Assembly (NCBI GenBank): GCA_033297075.1
Contig: MU858065.1
Coordinates: 299,360-363,359, forward strand
DNA: 64,000 nt
Direction: 5' to 3'
Source: Rhypophila decipiens
Lineage: Eukaryota; Ascomycota; Sordariomycetes; Sordariales; Naviculisporaceae
Below, in pieces: positions 12,234-22,662 of the stretch; the stretch's first letter is position 1; every line of letters begins with the position of its first letter. The notes beneath the pieces were generated by a model, which saw nothing but the letters and a program-made list of their open reading frames with translations, was not told where the DNA came from and did no database searches. The position numbers and the translations under genes were made by a program.

Positions 12234-14240
12234 TCAAGTAAAATCGTACACCATCAAACTCTCACTCCCAGGGCCGCCCCGTTCCTTGAGCACAATCACC
12301 ATCTCATCATCAAAGCCCACCCAGTTCCGACGCTCTTCCCAGTCGTACCCGATACTATCACCTTCTAGACCAGTTCTATTGGCAGAGGACGAAGAAGAGG
12401 AGGAGCCAGGCTTGATCTCCACACCGCGACTGGAACCTATGCCCGTCATCCGGCCACCTTCGAGCTCCCACACGCGCATTTCTTCTCCTCTGGTGCTCAC
12501 GCTCACTGCCTTTCCACGGGCCGTCACCTCAGCGTCGCTGACTCCCGAGGTGTGACCCCATAGCCGGATTCCATCGGATATCGAGAGGGACGAGGCGTTG
12601 GAGTTGCACATGTGCAGGATCAGGGTGTTGTCTGGGAGGGTGGCCAGGAGGTAGGGGTGGGTGTAGCAGAGGCTTGTGGGACCTGGTTCCGGGGACGGCG
12701 GTGGAAGCTGTGGTGGTGGCTGGGCCGTTGAGCCTCGGTTGATATATCTGTGACTGCCGATTCCATGTCTTCGCGGCGTGGTCGGAGGAGTTGGCGGCAA
12801 ACGGAGGACGTAGCCTGTGTCCATGGGCGTGGTGTATGCGATCTGGGTGGTTGTGATTTCGGGGGTCGATTTTAGTCCCACCACGTTTGATGGGCGGATG
12901 TGCAGGTCTTGGATACCTATTGACCAGCCCCGTCGCGTGGAGAAGGTATATGCTATGGAAGCAATTGTCGTCGTAGCCGCCCTGCGGATTGACAAAGCCA
13001 AGGGAGGACGAGAGGTGTGCGAGTTGAGCGAAGTAAGTAGATATGGGGCTGGAAGAGGCCCGTCCCTCGCCTTTCCGGTGTCGGCCATCTTTTCGGGCAC
13101 ATCAAACGTGTAGAGCGAGATCAAGACAGACTCTGTAGCAGTCAGGATATACGGATAGGCAAACGCCATAGCGATCAACTCGCCATTGCTCGACTTTTGG
13201 TGCCTGTACCGCCCCTCGATCCTTTTCTGTCCAACAAACACCCTCCACACCCCAAAGCTCCCATCAACAAATCCCAGACTGACATCAATCACCTCCGCGT
13301 CGGGCTGTTTCTCATCAATAGCGATACAGCTCGGCGCGACACGTTCTGTGGCTAGATCAACCTGTGCGACCAGCTTACGGGTCTTGAGATCCCAAGCCCG
13401 CAGGCCAGAAGCCTCATCGGCCGTGATGGCAATACCCTCGACAACCTTGGCAAGCATCTTTTTCTTTTCTGTCCCATGTCTCCTCCCATCACTCTCTTCA
13501 TGTGGGTCTCCGCCTACTTTCAATTCTTCAACGACACATTTCCCTCGGCTCCAATTATACCGAATCTTGTACTGCCTCTTCCAGTTCACCCCAGGCTGTG
13601 CCGTCACTTCTTTCTCTTCCAGTCCGATATCCTCCCCACTGCCTAGCCCAGTCTGACTCTGACTCTGTTGATATTGGTCATCAACAATCCCGCCCCTCCG
13701 CCCATCGACCCATAACCTCCTCCGTCCCTTGTAATGCAACTTGTGCCCTGTTCCGGTCCCAGAAGTAGGCTGGGCACCGTTGAAGCGAAACCCGGGAATC
13801 CGCATCGCCCTAGGGAGCACAAAACGCGCGTAATACAACGCCTTCCATAACTGTGAGTCCCCGGCTAGATGGTAGAATCGTCTTGAAACAGGCGCTACCG
13901 ACAAAAGATGTTGGAGCGGCAAGAAGGATAGGATTCGGATCAAGAGTTCGTCTGACAGCGGGGAGAGGAGGTCTCGTCCATGTCTAGTGGGCCTGCGAGC
14001 AGGGCTTGTGGGAAGGATGGAGGAGGTGGTGGTGGTGGCTAGATTCGAGGAGGAGGAGATAGGCTTCGAAGAGGGTGGTCCACCACGGGGCTGAGAATGA
14101 GACTCAACCTTGCGACGTTTAGAGTCTGGCGCTACCGTAGGCGCAATCGTAAGTTTGGTCGTGGAATCGCCCTCGGTCAGGGTGTCGCTTTCATCGCTAT
14201 CGTAGTCGATCCAGCAATTAGGCCTCTTTGTCCCCGCCAT
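12234..14240 (-). CDS. F-box protein with WD40-like C-terminus
   Basis: Uninterrupted 668-aa frame, ATG at 14240, stop TGA at 12234-12236. Residues ~1-90 are acidic/serine-rich with a basic stretch (SKRRKVE) resembling a nuclear signal. Residues ~91-140 are an F-box: 'LSPLSDELLIRILSFLPLQH' followed by 'VSRRFYHLAGDSQLWKALYY'. The remainder has degenerate beta-propeller blades ('GLRAWDLKTRKLVAQVDL', 'GFVDGSFGVWRVF', 'LWGHTSGVSDAEVTARGKAV', 'EEMRVWELEGG'). F-box proteins link substrates to Skp1-cullin ubiquitin ligases; propellers often bind the substrate. A substrate-receptor role is inferred and the substrate is unknown. A serine run lies near the C-terminus. Confidence 0.8.
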   Translation of the reverse strand: MAGTKRPNCWIDYDSDESDTLTEGDSTTKLTIAPTVAPDSKRRKVESHSQPRGGPPSSKPISSSSNLATTTTSSILPTSPARRPTRHGRDLLSPLSDELLIRILSFLPLQHLLSVAPVSRRFYHLAGDSQLWKALYYARFVLPRAMRIPGFRFNGAQPTSGTGTGHKLHYKGRRRLWVDGRRGGIVDDQYQQSQSQTGLGSGEDIGLEEKEVTAQPGVNWKRQYKIRYNWSRGKCVVEELKVGGDPHEESDGRRHGTEKKKMLAKVVEGIAITADEASGLRAWDLKTRKLVAQVDLATERVAPSCIAIDEKQPDAEVIDVSLGFVDGSFGVWRVFVGQKRIEGRYRHQKSSNGELIAMAFAYPYILTATESVLISLYTFDVPEKMADTGKARDGPLPAPYLLTSLNSHTSRPPLALSIRRAATTTIASIAYTFSTRRGWSIGIQDLHIRPSNVVGLKSTPEITTTQIAYTTPMDTGYVLRLPPTPPTTPRRHGIGSHRYINRGSTAQPPPQLPPPSPEPGPTSLCYTHPYLLATLPDNTLILHMCNSNASSLSISDGIRLWGHTSGVSDAEVTARGKAVSVSTRGEEMRVWELEGGRMTGIGSSRGVEIKPGSSSSSSSANRTGLEGDSIGYDWEERRNWVGFDDEMVIVLKERGGPGSESLMVYDFT

Positions 14241-15014
14241 AACGCCGTGTTACCACGGTTGTTGTTGCGCTAAATGGAGGAATGCTAATGCGCAATAAGC
14301 TTTTGTCCTTCTGTGTGCGTCGATACGCATTCAGACAAACCAGGCGTCAAAATAACTGTCGCCTTCGTATGCGGCGTGGTTGTCGCAACTTTAACCTTGA
14401 AAGTCAAAGGTTGGGCGAGTTGCCGGCGGTCAAAGGCCGATGATTCGTAATCGATAGGACGACCACCAGGGTGTAATGCCAAGCCCGTAATTACGTGTAC
14501 ACTACGGCTTTCACATACGCTTCACCTTCCCCGGATTTTACCAACCGTCGGTGGCAAACACGTGGGGTCCGGAGTAGAAATAAGCATCGGGCTCTCCATG
14601 TGTCAACACCCCTGAATATGTACTTGTCATCAATAGGAAGCTCGGCTCAATACCGTACTTTATGAAAACATCGCATTTTAATTCCTGTTTTATTATCTGT
14701 TTCTAGCCATAGAATGAGGTTAGTTTCTACATGATATAACCGATTGTTCGGTTTCTCTATCCCATGCCCCCCTCGGCCTCTCCACACAGACAGACACCCA
14801 TTCAGATATCTGTCTCTATGTTTACTCTATCATACCAGAATGATACCGCATGCTAGACAACGAGCCCAGATAAAAGATGGAACCACGCCTACCATAACAA
14901 TAAATGCTCGCAACAAACCCATAACACCTGCAGGGTCATGGCATATCCCAAAATCACTCTCAAGTCCCAACGCAACGCAAATACTACCGTCCCCTTCCCC
15001 AGGCAGTTCCCCCA
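14241..15014. other. intergenic, upstream of F-box gene and downstream of ski2
   Basis: 774 bp between two minus-strand genes. It must hold the 3' flank of ski2 and the promoter of the F-box gene. I recognise no RNA gene or repeat in it. Confidence 0.5.
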
Positions 15015-18000
15015 TCACATATACAGACTGGCAACAGCAGTGATATCCCGTCGAATCATCTCCTGAGCCGCCTGCATCTTCTGGTACAACTCCGGGTCCC
15101 CAATAATCCTCGCCGCATTCTTGACCTCTCGGCAAGTCTCATCCAACCTGCTGATAGTCCTCACAATTGTGCCCTCCAGCACATCCGTCAATCCGGTAAT
15201 ATTCTTGAAACTCATACCCCGAGCCCACTCATAGACCACCTCCATGAGTCCAAATCGCGGCTTGCTCGCAAAGTCGACACCCTCATCCGTCGACTGAATC
15301 ACCTGGTGCACCGTCTGCACGTTATTGACTTTTTCCGAAATCTCGATAATCTTCTGCATGCCTCTCTCCAGATTCCCTGTGAGGGTGGGCACACTATCCG
15401 TCTTTTCTTGAAAGACGAAGGAGGATAACAATGCAGCGATTTCAGCTGGTTCATATTCGGCCAGGACATTCTCCAGTATCAGCTCTGTAAGGACTAATTC
15501 ATCGCTAGAATGGACTTCACACGCGACTTTACCCTTGAGCTGGATCCTCGAAGCATCATCAATGAACTGTAGATCCTTGAGCACCAGGATACGCTGTTCA
15601 TAGTCAGGGAGGAGCTGGAGGTTCTGGCTTGAAATGGCCTCCCTCAGCTGCGTGATCTGCGTCTTGATCAGCCATTGATCGTGACACATGGCGAAGTGCT
15701 TCAAGAATTGGGGACAAGTCAACGAGGCAGACTTGTACAATTTAACTTCGGCCTCGCGCCGCTTGGTGATGATCTCGTGGATGGCCATGCTACGAATCCG
15801 TCCGAGATCGAGCTCGTCCCATATATCGGCACACCAGGATTTGCAGAGCTGGAGGAGCTTGTCTTTGGCATTGGCCAGTTTCTCGCCCCCTTCAAAGATG
15901 TCCGGGATGACATTCTTGGTTACCCAGCGGGTAAGGCAGACGACGTCCGTGAGAGGGACGTGGAGACACTTGGTGTGTATTTGTTTCTTAGACTGGGGCA
16001 GAGGCGTGAGGAACCTGCGAAGTGTAGGCACAAAAGGGAGCATGTCCGTGTCGTTACGAATTTCGCGGTTGTTCCTAATCTCCATGATGTGAACGGTTGG
16101 ACTCGTCGCGCTGCTCTTGACACTGGCGCCCTCAGCAAGGATGATACCAGGGGTACGGACACCCTCCTTCATCCAGACGACCAGTCGCCCGACACAGAAC
16201 AGCTTGCGGCCGATTGGAATTTTCAGCAATGCACCATAGAGCTCCTCGGTCAACTGCTTGTAGTCCTCGCCAGCCTGGTGACATTCGTCCATGTGGACAT
16301 CGCAAATCTGGCAAGGGTCTCGCTTGACCTTGGCCAGATTCGCCTCTGAAATATTCACAGCCTTCTCGTGCTCAGGGAGCATCTGCTGGGTAGCGTGTTC
16401 GGAGAAGCTACGCTTAATCATCTCCTCGATCTTCAACGCCTCCACTCGCAGTAGGTTGAGAATCATATTGTACGTCAGGCGGAACTGGGACCGCAGCTTG
16501 CTAGGCTCGCCCAGAATCATCTGCCGCAGATCCGTCACAGGAGGAGCCTCATCACCTCCTGGGGGAACAATAATGACCGATCCGACAGGATCAAGACCAC
16601 GTCTTCCTGCTCTGCCCGCCATCTGGGTATACTCGCCAGGAAGTAGATTGCGGAACTGGTGGCCATCGTGTTTCCTGTATCCAGAAAAGACCACAGTCCT
16701 GGTGGGCAAATTGAGACCCATGGCAAACGTCTCAGTCGCGAACAGCACCTTGACCAATGTCTGCGCGAACAGGATCTCCACCAGCTCCTTGACAATAGGG
16801 AGCAAACCGCCATGATGGACGGCAATACCGCGCGACAAGAGCTCGCGGAGTCGGATGATCTGCGGCAACAGCCTGTCCTCGGGCTTCAACCTGGCGATCG
16901 ACTTCTCGATAATCATGTGGATAGCGCTCCGCTCCTGGGCAGTGCAGAAATCCTGATTGCTCAGCGCATCGGCATTCTCCTCGCATCTCTTCTTGGAGAA
17001 GACAAAGATACAAGCGGGCAGTAAAGTTTGCTTCTTAAGGAACTGCACCAAGTGGACCCAGAGGTTTTTGTCTTGAGCCGCAGAGGTAAAGCCGCCTGGT
17101 CTACCGGCCCGACCCATGTGTCCCGGAGTGTGGCTGGCACGCGGAGGTCCGCCGCGACCACGTTGTTGAGGTCCTCCTCCTCTTCCTCCACGTTGTTGGT
17201 TGGCGCCGCGCTGAGCACCGCCGCGTCCTCCTCGCTGGTTACCGCCTCCTCTACCCGTTTGTGCAGCCTCGATGGCTTTGGGCTTGTCCTTGCCCTGTAT
17301 GGCGGCATTGGCATCCTTCCAGCCCTTCTCAATAAAGGTCTTTTCTGAATCCACAATCTTGTAGATATTTTTGCTAGCCCAAAGGTAATGCTCCAATGGG
17401 ACAGGGCGCTTGGGTGTGGAAATGACGTAAATGTCCTTTTGCTTGGTCCGTCCCACCCACGAGGCAAACTCATACGTGTTTGGGACAGTGGCTGAAAGTA
17501 GAATGAGGGAGACATGCTCAGGCAGCATGATGATGACCTCTTCCCAGACGACGCCACGCTCAAAGTCGTTCACATAATGGACTTCGTCGAAAATAACAAA
17601 CTCGACGTCGCGGATAAGGTCGGCTCCGCGGTACAGCATACTGCGCAGAATCTCTGTCGTCATGATCAGACAGCTCGCCTCGGGGTTGATCTGCACATCG
17701 CCAGTCAAGATACCGACCTCGTCAAAGGTCTGTCTAAAGTCGCGGAACTTCTGATTGCTGAGGGCCTTGATGGGGGACGTGTAGATTGCCTTGGTCATGT
17801 GCTTGGCCGCCAAAGCAATAGCATACTCTGCCACGACCGTCTTTCCTGCCGAAGTATGTGCCGCCACAAATACCGAATCGCCATTCTCGAGGTGGTAGAT
17901 AGCCTCCTTTTGAAACGTATCCAGCTCAAACGGCCACTCGCGTGCAGGATCTGGAACCAACTCTTTGAAGTTGGGAATATCGCGTTTAATATCCACCATG

Positions 18001-18869
18001 TGCGCCCACTCGCGACCTGCTTTCCTAGCGCTGGAAGCTGCAAGGGTGCCCCGGGGTTCAAACGCGGGAAATTCAACAGGTAACAAGGCGTCGATATCTT
18101 CTTCCATGTCATCCGCCGCCTCTTCGTCCTCGTTTGTGTCGGGTGTGGCACCATTAGTACCATCTTGTCTGCCCTCCGGAACATCTTCCGGCTCTTGGTC
18201 CAATGTTTGCTCCAACTCCTTGGCCTGCTTCTCACTTTCCGCATCAACACCTTTCTTCCGCCTTGTGAAGTCAATGCCCCTCGACAAGCCCGGCGCAACT
18301 TCAAGCAAGCCACCTTCATTCAACGTGATGACTCGTTCCAGCTTCCGTTTACTATCCCCTTCCTCACCGGCCGCTGTATTTCCGCGGAGTTGATCTTCCA
18401 TCGCAGCAGTAGACGCGACACTCTCCAAACCGCCCGGAGCAAAGGGAAAGAATCCGGCCGCACCACGCACAAAATCCTCCCGATTCGCAGGCTTCCTCAG
18501 CATAGAGGTACTCGTCTTGGCGGTGGCGTGTGACGCGGGAAGTGTAACATTTTTATACCCCGTCACTCGACCTTCAAGGCCGTGGCGTTGGAATCGAGTG
18601 ACTGTTCTGGACTGAGTGGGCGCGATGCGAAACAAGAGAGAATGGTCGACGGGTTCGTCCCATCTCTGCTGTAGCCGATCGAGCCATTCTGTCGAGAATG
18701 TTGTCGAGGGGGTGAGGTATTTCTCTTCGAGGGATTCTTTTAGTTCCTCGGGACTTTGCTTTTGCGGCGGGACGGGGAATCGGTTGAAGAGAATGTCGTC
18801 TATTTCGAAGTCGTCGCTGTCGTCGAGATGCAACTTGGACATGGCTTCGTTCAGGTCGGAGGCCACCAT
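15015..18869 (-). CDS. ski2: Ski2-family DExH RNA helicase
   Basis: Uninterrupted 1284-aa frame, the usual size of Ski2. Helicase motifs are in order: Q-like 'FELDTFQKEAI' (~314-324), Walker A 'AHTSAGKT' (337-344), 'TSPIKALSNQ' (Ib), DEVH (428-431), 'LLSATVPN' (~458-465), 'ATETFAMGLNLPTRTVVFSG' (~712-731) and motif VI 'QMAGRAGRRG' (750-759). The C-terminus is a DSHCT domain ending near 'SRLDETCREVKNAARIIGD'. Ski2 works with Ski3 and Ski8 to feed mRNA 3'-5' into the cytoplasmic exosome. The DEVH box and the N-terminal region ahead of the helicase core favour Ski2 over Mtr4. Unusual: an arginine/glycine-rich insertion at residues ~539-592 between the two RecA domains. The gene appears to lack introns. 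Confidence 0.93.
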   Translation of the reverse strand: MVASDLNEAMSKLHLDDSDDFEIDDILFNRFPVPPQKQSPEELKESLEEKYLTPSTTFSTEWLDRLQQRWDEPVDHSLLFRIAPTQSRTVTRFQRHGLEGRVTGYKNVTLPASHATAKTSTSMLRKPANREDFVRGAAGFFPFAPGGLESVASTAAMEDQLRGNTAAGEEGDSKRKLERVITLNEGGLLEVAPGLSRGIDFTRRKKGVDAESEKQAKELEQTLDQEPEDVPEGRQDGTNGATPDTNEDEEAADDMEEDIDALLPVEFPAFEPRGTLAASSARKAGREWAHMVDIKRDIPNFKELVPDPAREWPFELDTFQKEAIYHLENGDSVFVAAHTSAGKTVVAEYAIALAAKHMTKAIYTSPIKALSNQKFRDFRQTFDEVGILTGDVQINPEASCLIMTTEILRSMLYRGADLIRDVEFVIFDEVHYVNDFERGVVWEEVIIMLPEHVSLILLSATVPNTYEFASWVGRTKQKDIYVISTPKRPVPLEHYLWASKNIYKIVDSEKTFIEKGWKDANAAIQGKDKPKAIEAAQTGRGGGNQRGGRGGAQRGANQQRGGRGGGPQQRGRGGPPRASHTPGHMGRAGRPGGFTSAAQDKNLWVHLVQFLKKQTLLPACIFVFSKKRCEENADALSNQDFCTAQERSAIHMIIEKSIARLKPEDRLLPQIIRLRELLSRGIAVHHGGLLPIVKELVEILFAQTLVKVLFATETFAMGLNLPTRTVVFSGYRKHDGHQFRNLLPGEYTQMAGRAGRRGLDPVGSVIIVPPGGDEAPPVTDLRQMILGEPSKLRSQFRLTYNMILNLLRVEALKIEEMIKRSFSEHATQQMLPEHEKAVNISEANLAKVKRDPCQICDVHMDECHQAGEDYKQLTEELYGALLKIPIGRKLFCVGRLVVWMKEGVRTPGIILAEGASVKSSATSPTVHIMEIRNNREIRNDTDMLPFVPTLRRFLTPLPQSKKQIHTKCLHVPLTDVVCLTRWVTKNVIPDIFEGGEKLANAKDKLLQLCKSWCADIWDELDLGRIRSMAIHEIITKRREAEVKLYKSASLTCPQFLKHFAMCHDQWLIKTQITQLREAISSQNLQLLPDYEQRILVLKDLQFIDDASRIQLKGKVACEVHSSDELVLTELILENVLAEYEPAEIAALLSSFVFQEKTDSVPTLTGNLERGMQKIIEISEKVNNVQTVHQVIQSTDEGVDFASKPRFGLMEVVYEWARGMSFKNITGLTDVLEGTIVRTISRLDETCREVKNAARIIGDPELYQKMQAAQEMIRRDITAVASLYM

Positions 18870-19339
18870 TTTGGGAGGCTGGGGCGGATTGGCTCTCTCC
18901 GGTTAGATTGACAGGTGGAAAGGAGAGCAAATGTTTTGGATTGCCATGAACGAGGACGACAGAATGCTGTTTGTGACGGTGATGACAGCAAGAATACGGG
19001 CCAAGCTTGAGCTGGAGCTGTTGTTGGCAGGCTCAACCCCGCCAAAATCCAGAAATATTGTGGGGCAACGTTGAACCGTTGTCACTTGTGGGCGATCCCC
19101 ACGTTCATCTCATTCAAGAAACTCCAGTGAAAGACACTCGCCTCGGTTCGATTGTCCTGTCAATACACTGGTAAATTGTGGGATAATTATCCAAATCGAA
19201 ATCGCATCACACAAAGACCTCCCGAAGAAGGAATCTTGCAAGCAATAGCATAAAGGTTCATAACATTCATTGGGAGAAAATACAATTTCAAGCTGAAGCC
19301 TTTATTTCAAAAGTCCATAAATTCATTAACGAACCCATC
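18870..19339. other. ski2 promoter / csm3 3' flank
   Basis: 470 bp between the ski2 start and the csm3 stop, both on the minus strand. No further gene or repeat was recognised. Confidence 0.5.
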
Positions 19340-20833
19340 TCACCACAGTCCCTCCATCTCGGCCATGGCTTCTTCATCCTCTGCAAAACTATTGTCCCTG
19401 TTCTGGGCTCCATTTTCTTTGGAAACCGGAAGGTTCGAACCGCCAGAATCCAACCCTTCTGCCTCTGCGATAAACGCATCCAGGTCATCATCATCGTAGT
19501 CTGACTCTTGGCTAGTGGTGGGCTTGGCCTTCTCAACTTCCCTTGCCTTTTCTCCGCCCACCGCACTGGTAGATTGTGCGGTGGTCGCTGTGGGTTTAGA
19601 AGAAGCAGGAGGAGCAGCCTGTGCTTCAGCTTCCGCCATGAGTGCGTCCAAATCATCATCATCATCATCCAATACCACCAGCGGTCTTGGCGCATTTGGT
19701 TTTGGTCCTCCTCCAAAGATACTCCCCAAGGGACCAGAGTTTTCAGGACGCGACGGGGCCGGCGCTGATTGCGCCTCTGCCTCTGCCAAAAGAGCATCCA
19801 TCTCATCCTCGTCTGGCTCAGCAGAGGGCCCTTGTTGGGAAACAGGTTTAGGAGGAGCCGGGGACCCACTGCCACCGCCAAAGATACTCACAAAATTGGG
19901 TATTGTGGTCCGCGTCGTAACCTTTGCCTGTGTCGTGCCATTTCCTTCCGCCTCCGCTTCTGCCATTAATGCATCCAAATCATCCTCGTCCGGCACATCG
20001 CCGCCACCGGAACCAGCCGTTGGTGGCTGGACGTTGCGTCTGGGTGAAGCATTGTAAATATCGTCATCGCCGGATAGATCATCGTCGCCAGGATGATCAG
20101 GTGCTGCCGACTTGGATTTCTCGAAAATTGGCGCAATCCTGCTGGCCTGCCTTGGGACCGTAGAGCCCTCATTAAACGGATCTTCGTCGTCATCGAGCGA
20201 CATGGCTGGCTTGGGCTTGCTCTCGTCAATCCACTTTAGACGTGCGTTTTTCACAAGGGTCTTGTGGCCGACCTTCTCAACCATGGCAAGCGCGTCGAGA
20301 AAGGTGGCTTTGGGGAAGAGGTCATCGAGCCATTGTTGGTAAAAGGAGAGGAGACGAGAAGCATCGGAGAACTGTTGGTCATGCATGGTAAGTACGGTGC
20401 TCCAGGTCTTGAAAGATACGGAATATATTCGTACCTCATGTCCCTTTCCTTTCAGTCGTAATTTTTTCGCCCGCTTTTGCAGCTCGGGAATTCCCTTGTC
20501 GGACAATAATCTGAGGAAATCGAGATGGTGAGTAAGGGTCATCCAAGAGGGCCTGAGAGATATGCGAAGGACCAACCTTGTCTCGTCAAGTTTTACTCTG
20601 GGTACGCGCGCCTTCTTGGCGACATCAAGCTGTTCCTCGAGACCCAGAGCATCGTCGCCCTTGCGCTTCTTGCCATTGCTCTTCTTGCTGGCACCTGCGC
20701 CGCCAGCTCCAGCTTGTGGACTGGGAGACCTGAAAGGGTCCTCATCGCTGCCCCAGTCGGCGAGGTAGTCTTCCACAAAATCTTTGGTATTTGGCGCCTT
20801 ATTAGGGGCAGAGGAATTCGTTTTCGCAGGCAT
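19340..20833 (-). CDS. csm3: replication fork protection factor Csm3/Swi3 (TIPIN family)
   Basis: ATG at 20833. The uninterrupted frame is 497 aa, but two stop-free 3n introns sit inside the conserved Swi3 domain: 20511..20576 (66 bp, donor GTTGGT, ends CTCAG) and 20372..20434 (63 bp, donor GTACGA, ends ACAG). Removing both gives 454 aa and restores '[20 protein letters not shown]' and '[20 protein letters not shown]', the family core, followed by '[19 protein letters not shown]'. CDS: 20577..20833, 20435..20510, 19340..20371. Csm3/Swi3 with Tof1/Swi1 stabilises stalled forks and mediates S-phase checkpoint signalling in the nucleus. The C-terminal half is disordered, with four acidic '[12 protein letters not shown]'-like repeats and a final '[12 protein letters not shown]'. 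Divergent from the complex I gene. Confidence 0.88.
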   Translation of the reverse strand: MPAKTNSSAPNKAPNTKDFVEDYLADWGSDEDPFRSPSPQAGAGGAGASKKSNGKKRKGDDALGLEEQLDVAKKARVPRVKLDETRLVLRISLRPSWMTLTHHLDFLRLLSDKGIPELQKRAKKLRLKGKGHEVRIYSVSFKTWSTVLTMHDQQFSDASRLLSFYQQWLDDLFPKATFLDALAMVEKVGHKTLVKNARLKWIDESKPKPAMSLDDDEDPFNEGSTVPRQASRIAPIFEKSKSAAPDHPGDDDLSGDDDIYNASPRRNVQPPTAGSGGGDVPDEDDLDALMAEAEAEGNGTTQAKVTTRTTIPNFVSIFGGGSGSPAPPKPVSQQGPSAEPDEDEMDALLAEAEAQSAPAPSRPENSGPLGSIFGGGPKPNAPRPLVVLDDDDDDLDALMAEAEAQAAPPASSKPTATTAQSTSAVGGEKAREVEKAKPTTSQESDYDDDDLDAFIAEAEGLDSGGSNLPVSKENGAQNRDNSFAEDEEAMAEMEGLW

Positions 20834-21189
20834 GATCTTATTATATGTATAAGCTCCAGTCGCTGGCGGTGGTTATGTTGGTTTGGAATTGGATGGACGG
20901 ATTTATTTGGAGGAGTCGCGACGGGACGCGCTGCATTCGCGTCGTGCTTGTAAGTGGTTTGTGGCTGGAAGTCACTGTGTGGGGGTGTACGTGGCTTAGC
21001 TTTCCGTCCCTCCAGTGGCTAAGCTTTAATCCCGTCCCGGCATGCATGCCTCAGGCATCTACATTTTTGGGAAGCTTCGCGGGATCCGAGCTTCAACTTG
21101 GATGTTCCTCAACCAAGTCGAGACGGAGACTGTTCGATTGAATTGTTGTTGCGTTGTTTCCCTCGACGGCAAGACTGTCGGCCGCCAAC
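20834..21189. promoter_or_regulatory. shared divergent promoter, csm3 / complex I subunit
   Basis: 356 bp separate the two start codons on opposite strands, so the interval must hold both promoters and leaders. No specific factor-binding motif could be assigned. Confidence 0.5.
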
Positions 21190-22080
21190 ATGACCACCAA
21201 CACTCCCACCCAGACGTATCAAATCAGCAAGACACTCGAGACTGAGTACCCGGTGAGTTGTCTCGATTGGCGTCCCTCGTCGAACTCGCATCTCTGACAT
21301 CAAGCTCTCAACTCTAGCTCATCGACAATGACCCGTACGTTTCGCGATGAACCCCGATTTGCTTTCTCCGACGACTATCCCATTGTCTTGCTCGATTGAT
21401 TTCAAACTCAATTGACATGTTCGTCTAGACATTTCAAGCGCGTAGTTCGGTACGCCCGGCCGTCCGACTATGCCCATGGCCTCGTCGCGGCCGCTGCCGG
21501 TCCCGGTCTCCTCTACGGCATGGAGAAGGCATTCCCATCAAGAGTTGGAAAGGGCGGCTTTGCGCAGGCTATGCGTTTGACTGGCGCTCTTGGTGCCGTT
21601 GGTGGTTTCCTCTACTTTTACAATCGCTCTATTCGTACGTCATCCTCTGACTCGATATACCGACCTGAACTTGGCCGTATGATATGGAGGAAAATATCGC
21701 AACATGATGGCGGTTTTGGTTACGGAAGCGATGGGCAGCGGGGCATACAAATGAGGGACAGGGACAGGGACAGTGTGCTAACACCTCACGAAATAGTGCG
21801 CTTCTACGGAATGAGCGAAAACGCACGCGAGATCCAGATGGACATGCGCGAGATGGTGGACAGAGTCAAGGCCGGCCAGCCCATCTACGGCGAGTCCCAG
21901 TTAACGACCGCCATGCAGGGTGTCGCAGCCCGCCAGTCGAGATTCTCAGCCCTTTTCTCGCACGTCATGCCCTGGTTCAACTTTGTCAACCACAGCCAGC
22001 ACGGTGTCGATACCGCCAAGTACTACCAGCAAGCCGAGAGGGAATTGGAAGCTGAGCGTCTGTCGAGGGGGGGCAACTAG
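21190..22080 (+). CDS. NADH:ubiquinone oxidoreductase 21-kDa-type subunit (NUXM)
   Basis: Four exons: 21190..21252, 21318..21334, 21429..21634, 21797..22080, giving 189 aa (~21 kDa). All joins are GT-AG and keep frame: 'TEYP|LIDNDP|HFKRVVRYARPSDY' and 'FYNRSI|LRFYGMSENAREIQ'. Exon 2 is only 17 nt. Intron 3 is 162 nt, a multiple of three without a stop, so a plain ORF reads through it. The N-terminal half has glycine-rich hydrophobic segments (one to two membrane spans); the C-terminal half ends 'AKYYQQAERELEAERL'. It matches the fungal complex I 21-kDa accessory subunit family in the mitochondrial inner membrane. I recognise the family clearly; the exact Neurospora subunit name is less certain. 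Confidence 0.87.
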
Positions 22081-22662
22081 ACGGGGGAAACTGCCTTGGG
22101 TTGGATCCAAGTGTGGTGGAGTGTAGATGATGGTGGCACGGAGTGAGCCGAGAACAAGACGCAGTGAGGCCTTCCGGGAGGGGAATCTGGCTACTCGGCG
22201 CACTTGTTTGTACATATCGACTTTAGATGACTGACCGTCGCAGGTTCTTTAGTCAAGAATCGACCTTTTTTCTTTTTGTTGTTTCCAGGCGGTGCCATCC
22301 TCAACCTGTGATCGAATCTTGAGGTGACAACACGATGCAGCGCACAGAAACTCACCTTCAGCTTCCATCTCATACCACAGCCAAATCCCACGACTCGGTC
22401 ATGCTCAGATGGAACGGACACAAAGTAAGCCAATCGCTTCTTGGTTTGTATCAATGCTATGTTTCATTGTGTATATACAGATTTACTCGTAGCTAATGCG
22501 TTGCAAGACAGGTAGAAAGCGAATGAGTTCAAAGACATTCTGGGCTAAAATCCAAATCCTGCGCTCGCTCGGTCTTCATAAATGCTTTACACCTCGCGCA
22601 CTCAAAAGGCTCTGCTCATCACCCTTACCACGTCCATACCACCGTTTTGTGAGTCCGGCTCT
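22081..22662. other. convergent intergenic region
   Basis: 582 bp between the ends of the complex I gene (+) and the LPMO gene (-). It must carry two 3' untranslated regions; no RNA gene or repeat was recognised. Confidence 0.5.

Noticed and set aside
15675..16349. 224-aa plus-strand frame opposite ski2
   Set aside because: Exactly antisense to conserved helicase codons; a shadow frame with no independent support.
17514..18083. 189-aa and other long plus-strand frames opposite ski2
   Set aside because: Antisense shadows of the RecA1 domain and the acidic N-terminus.
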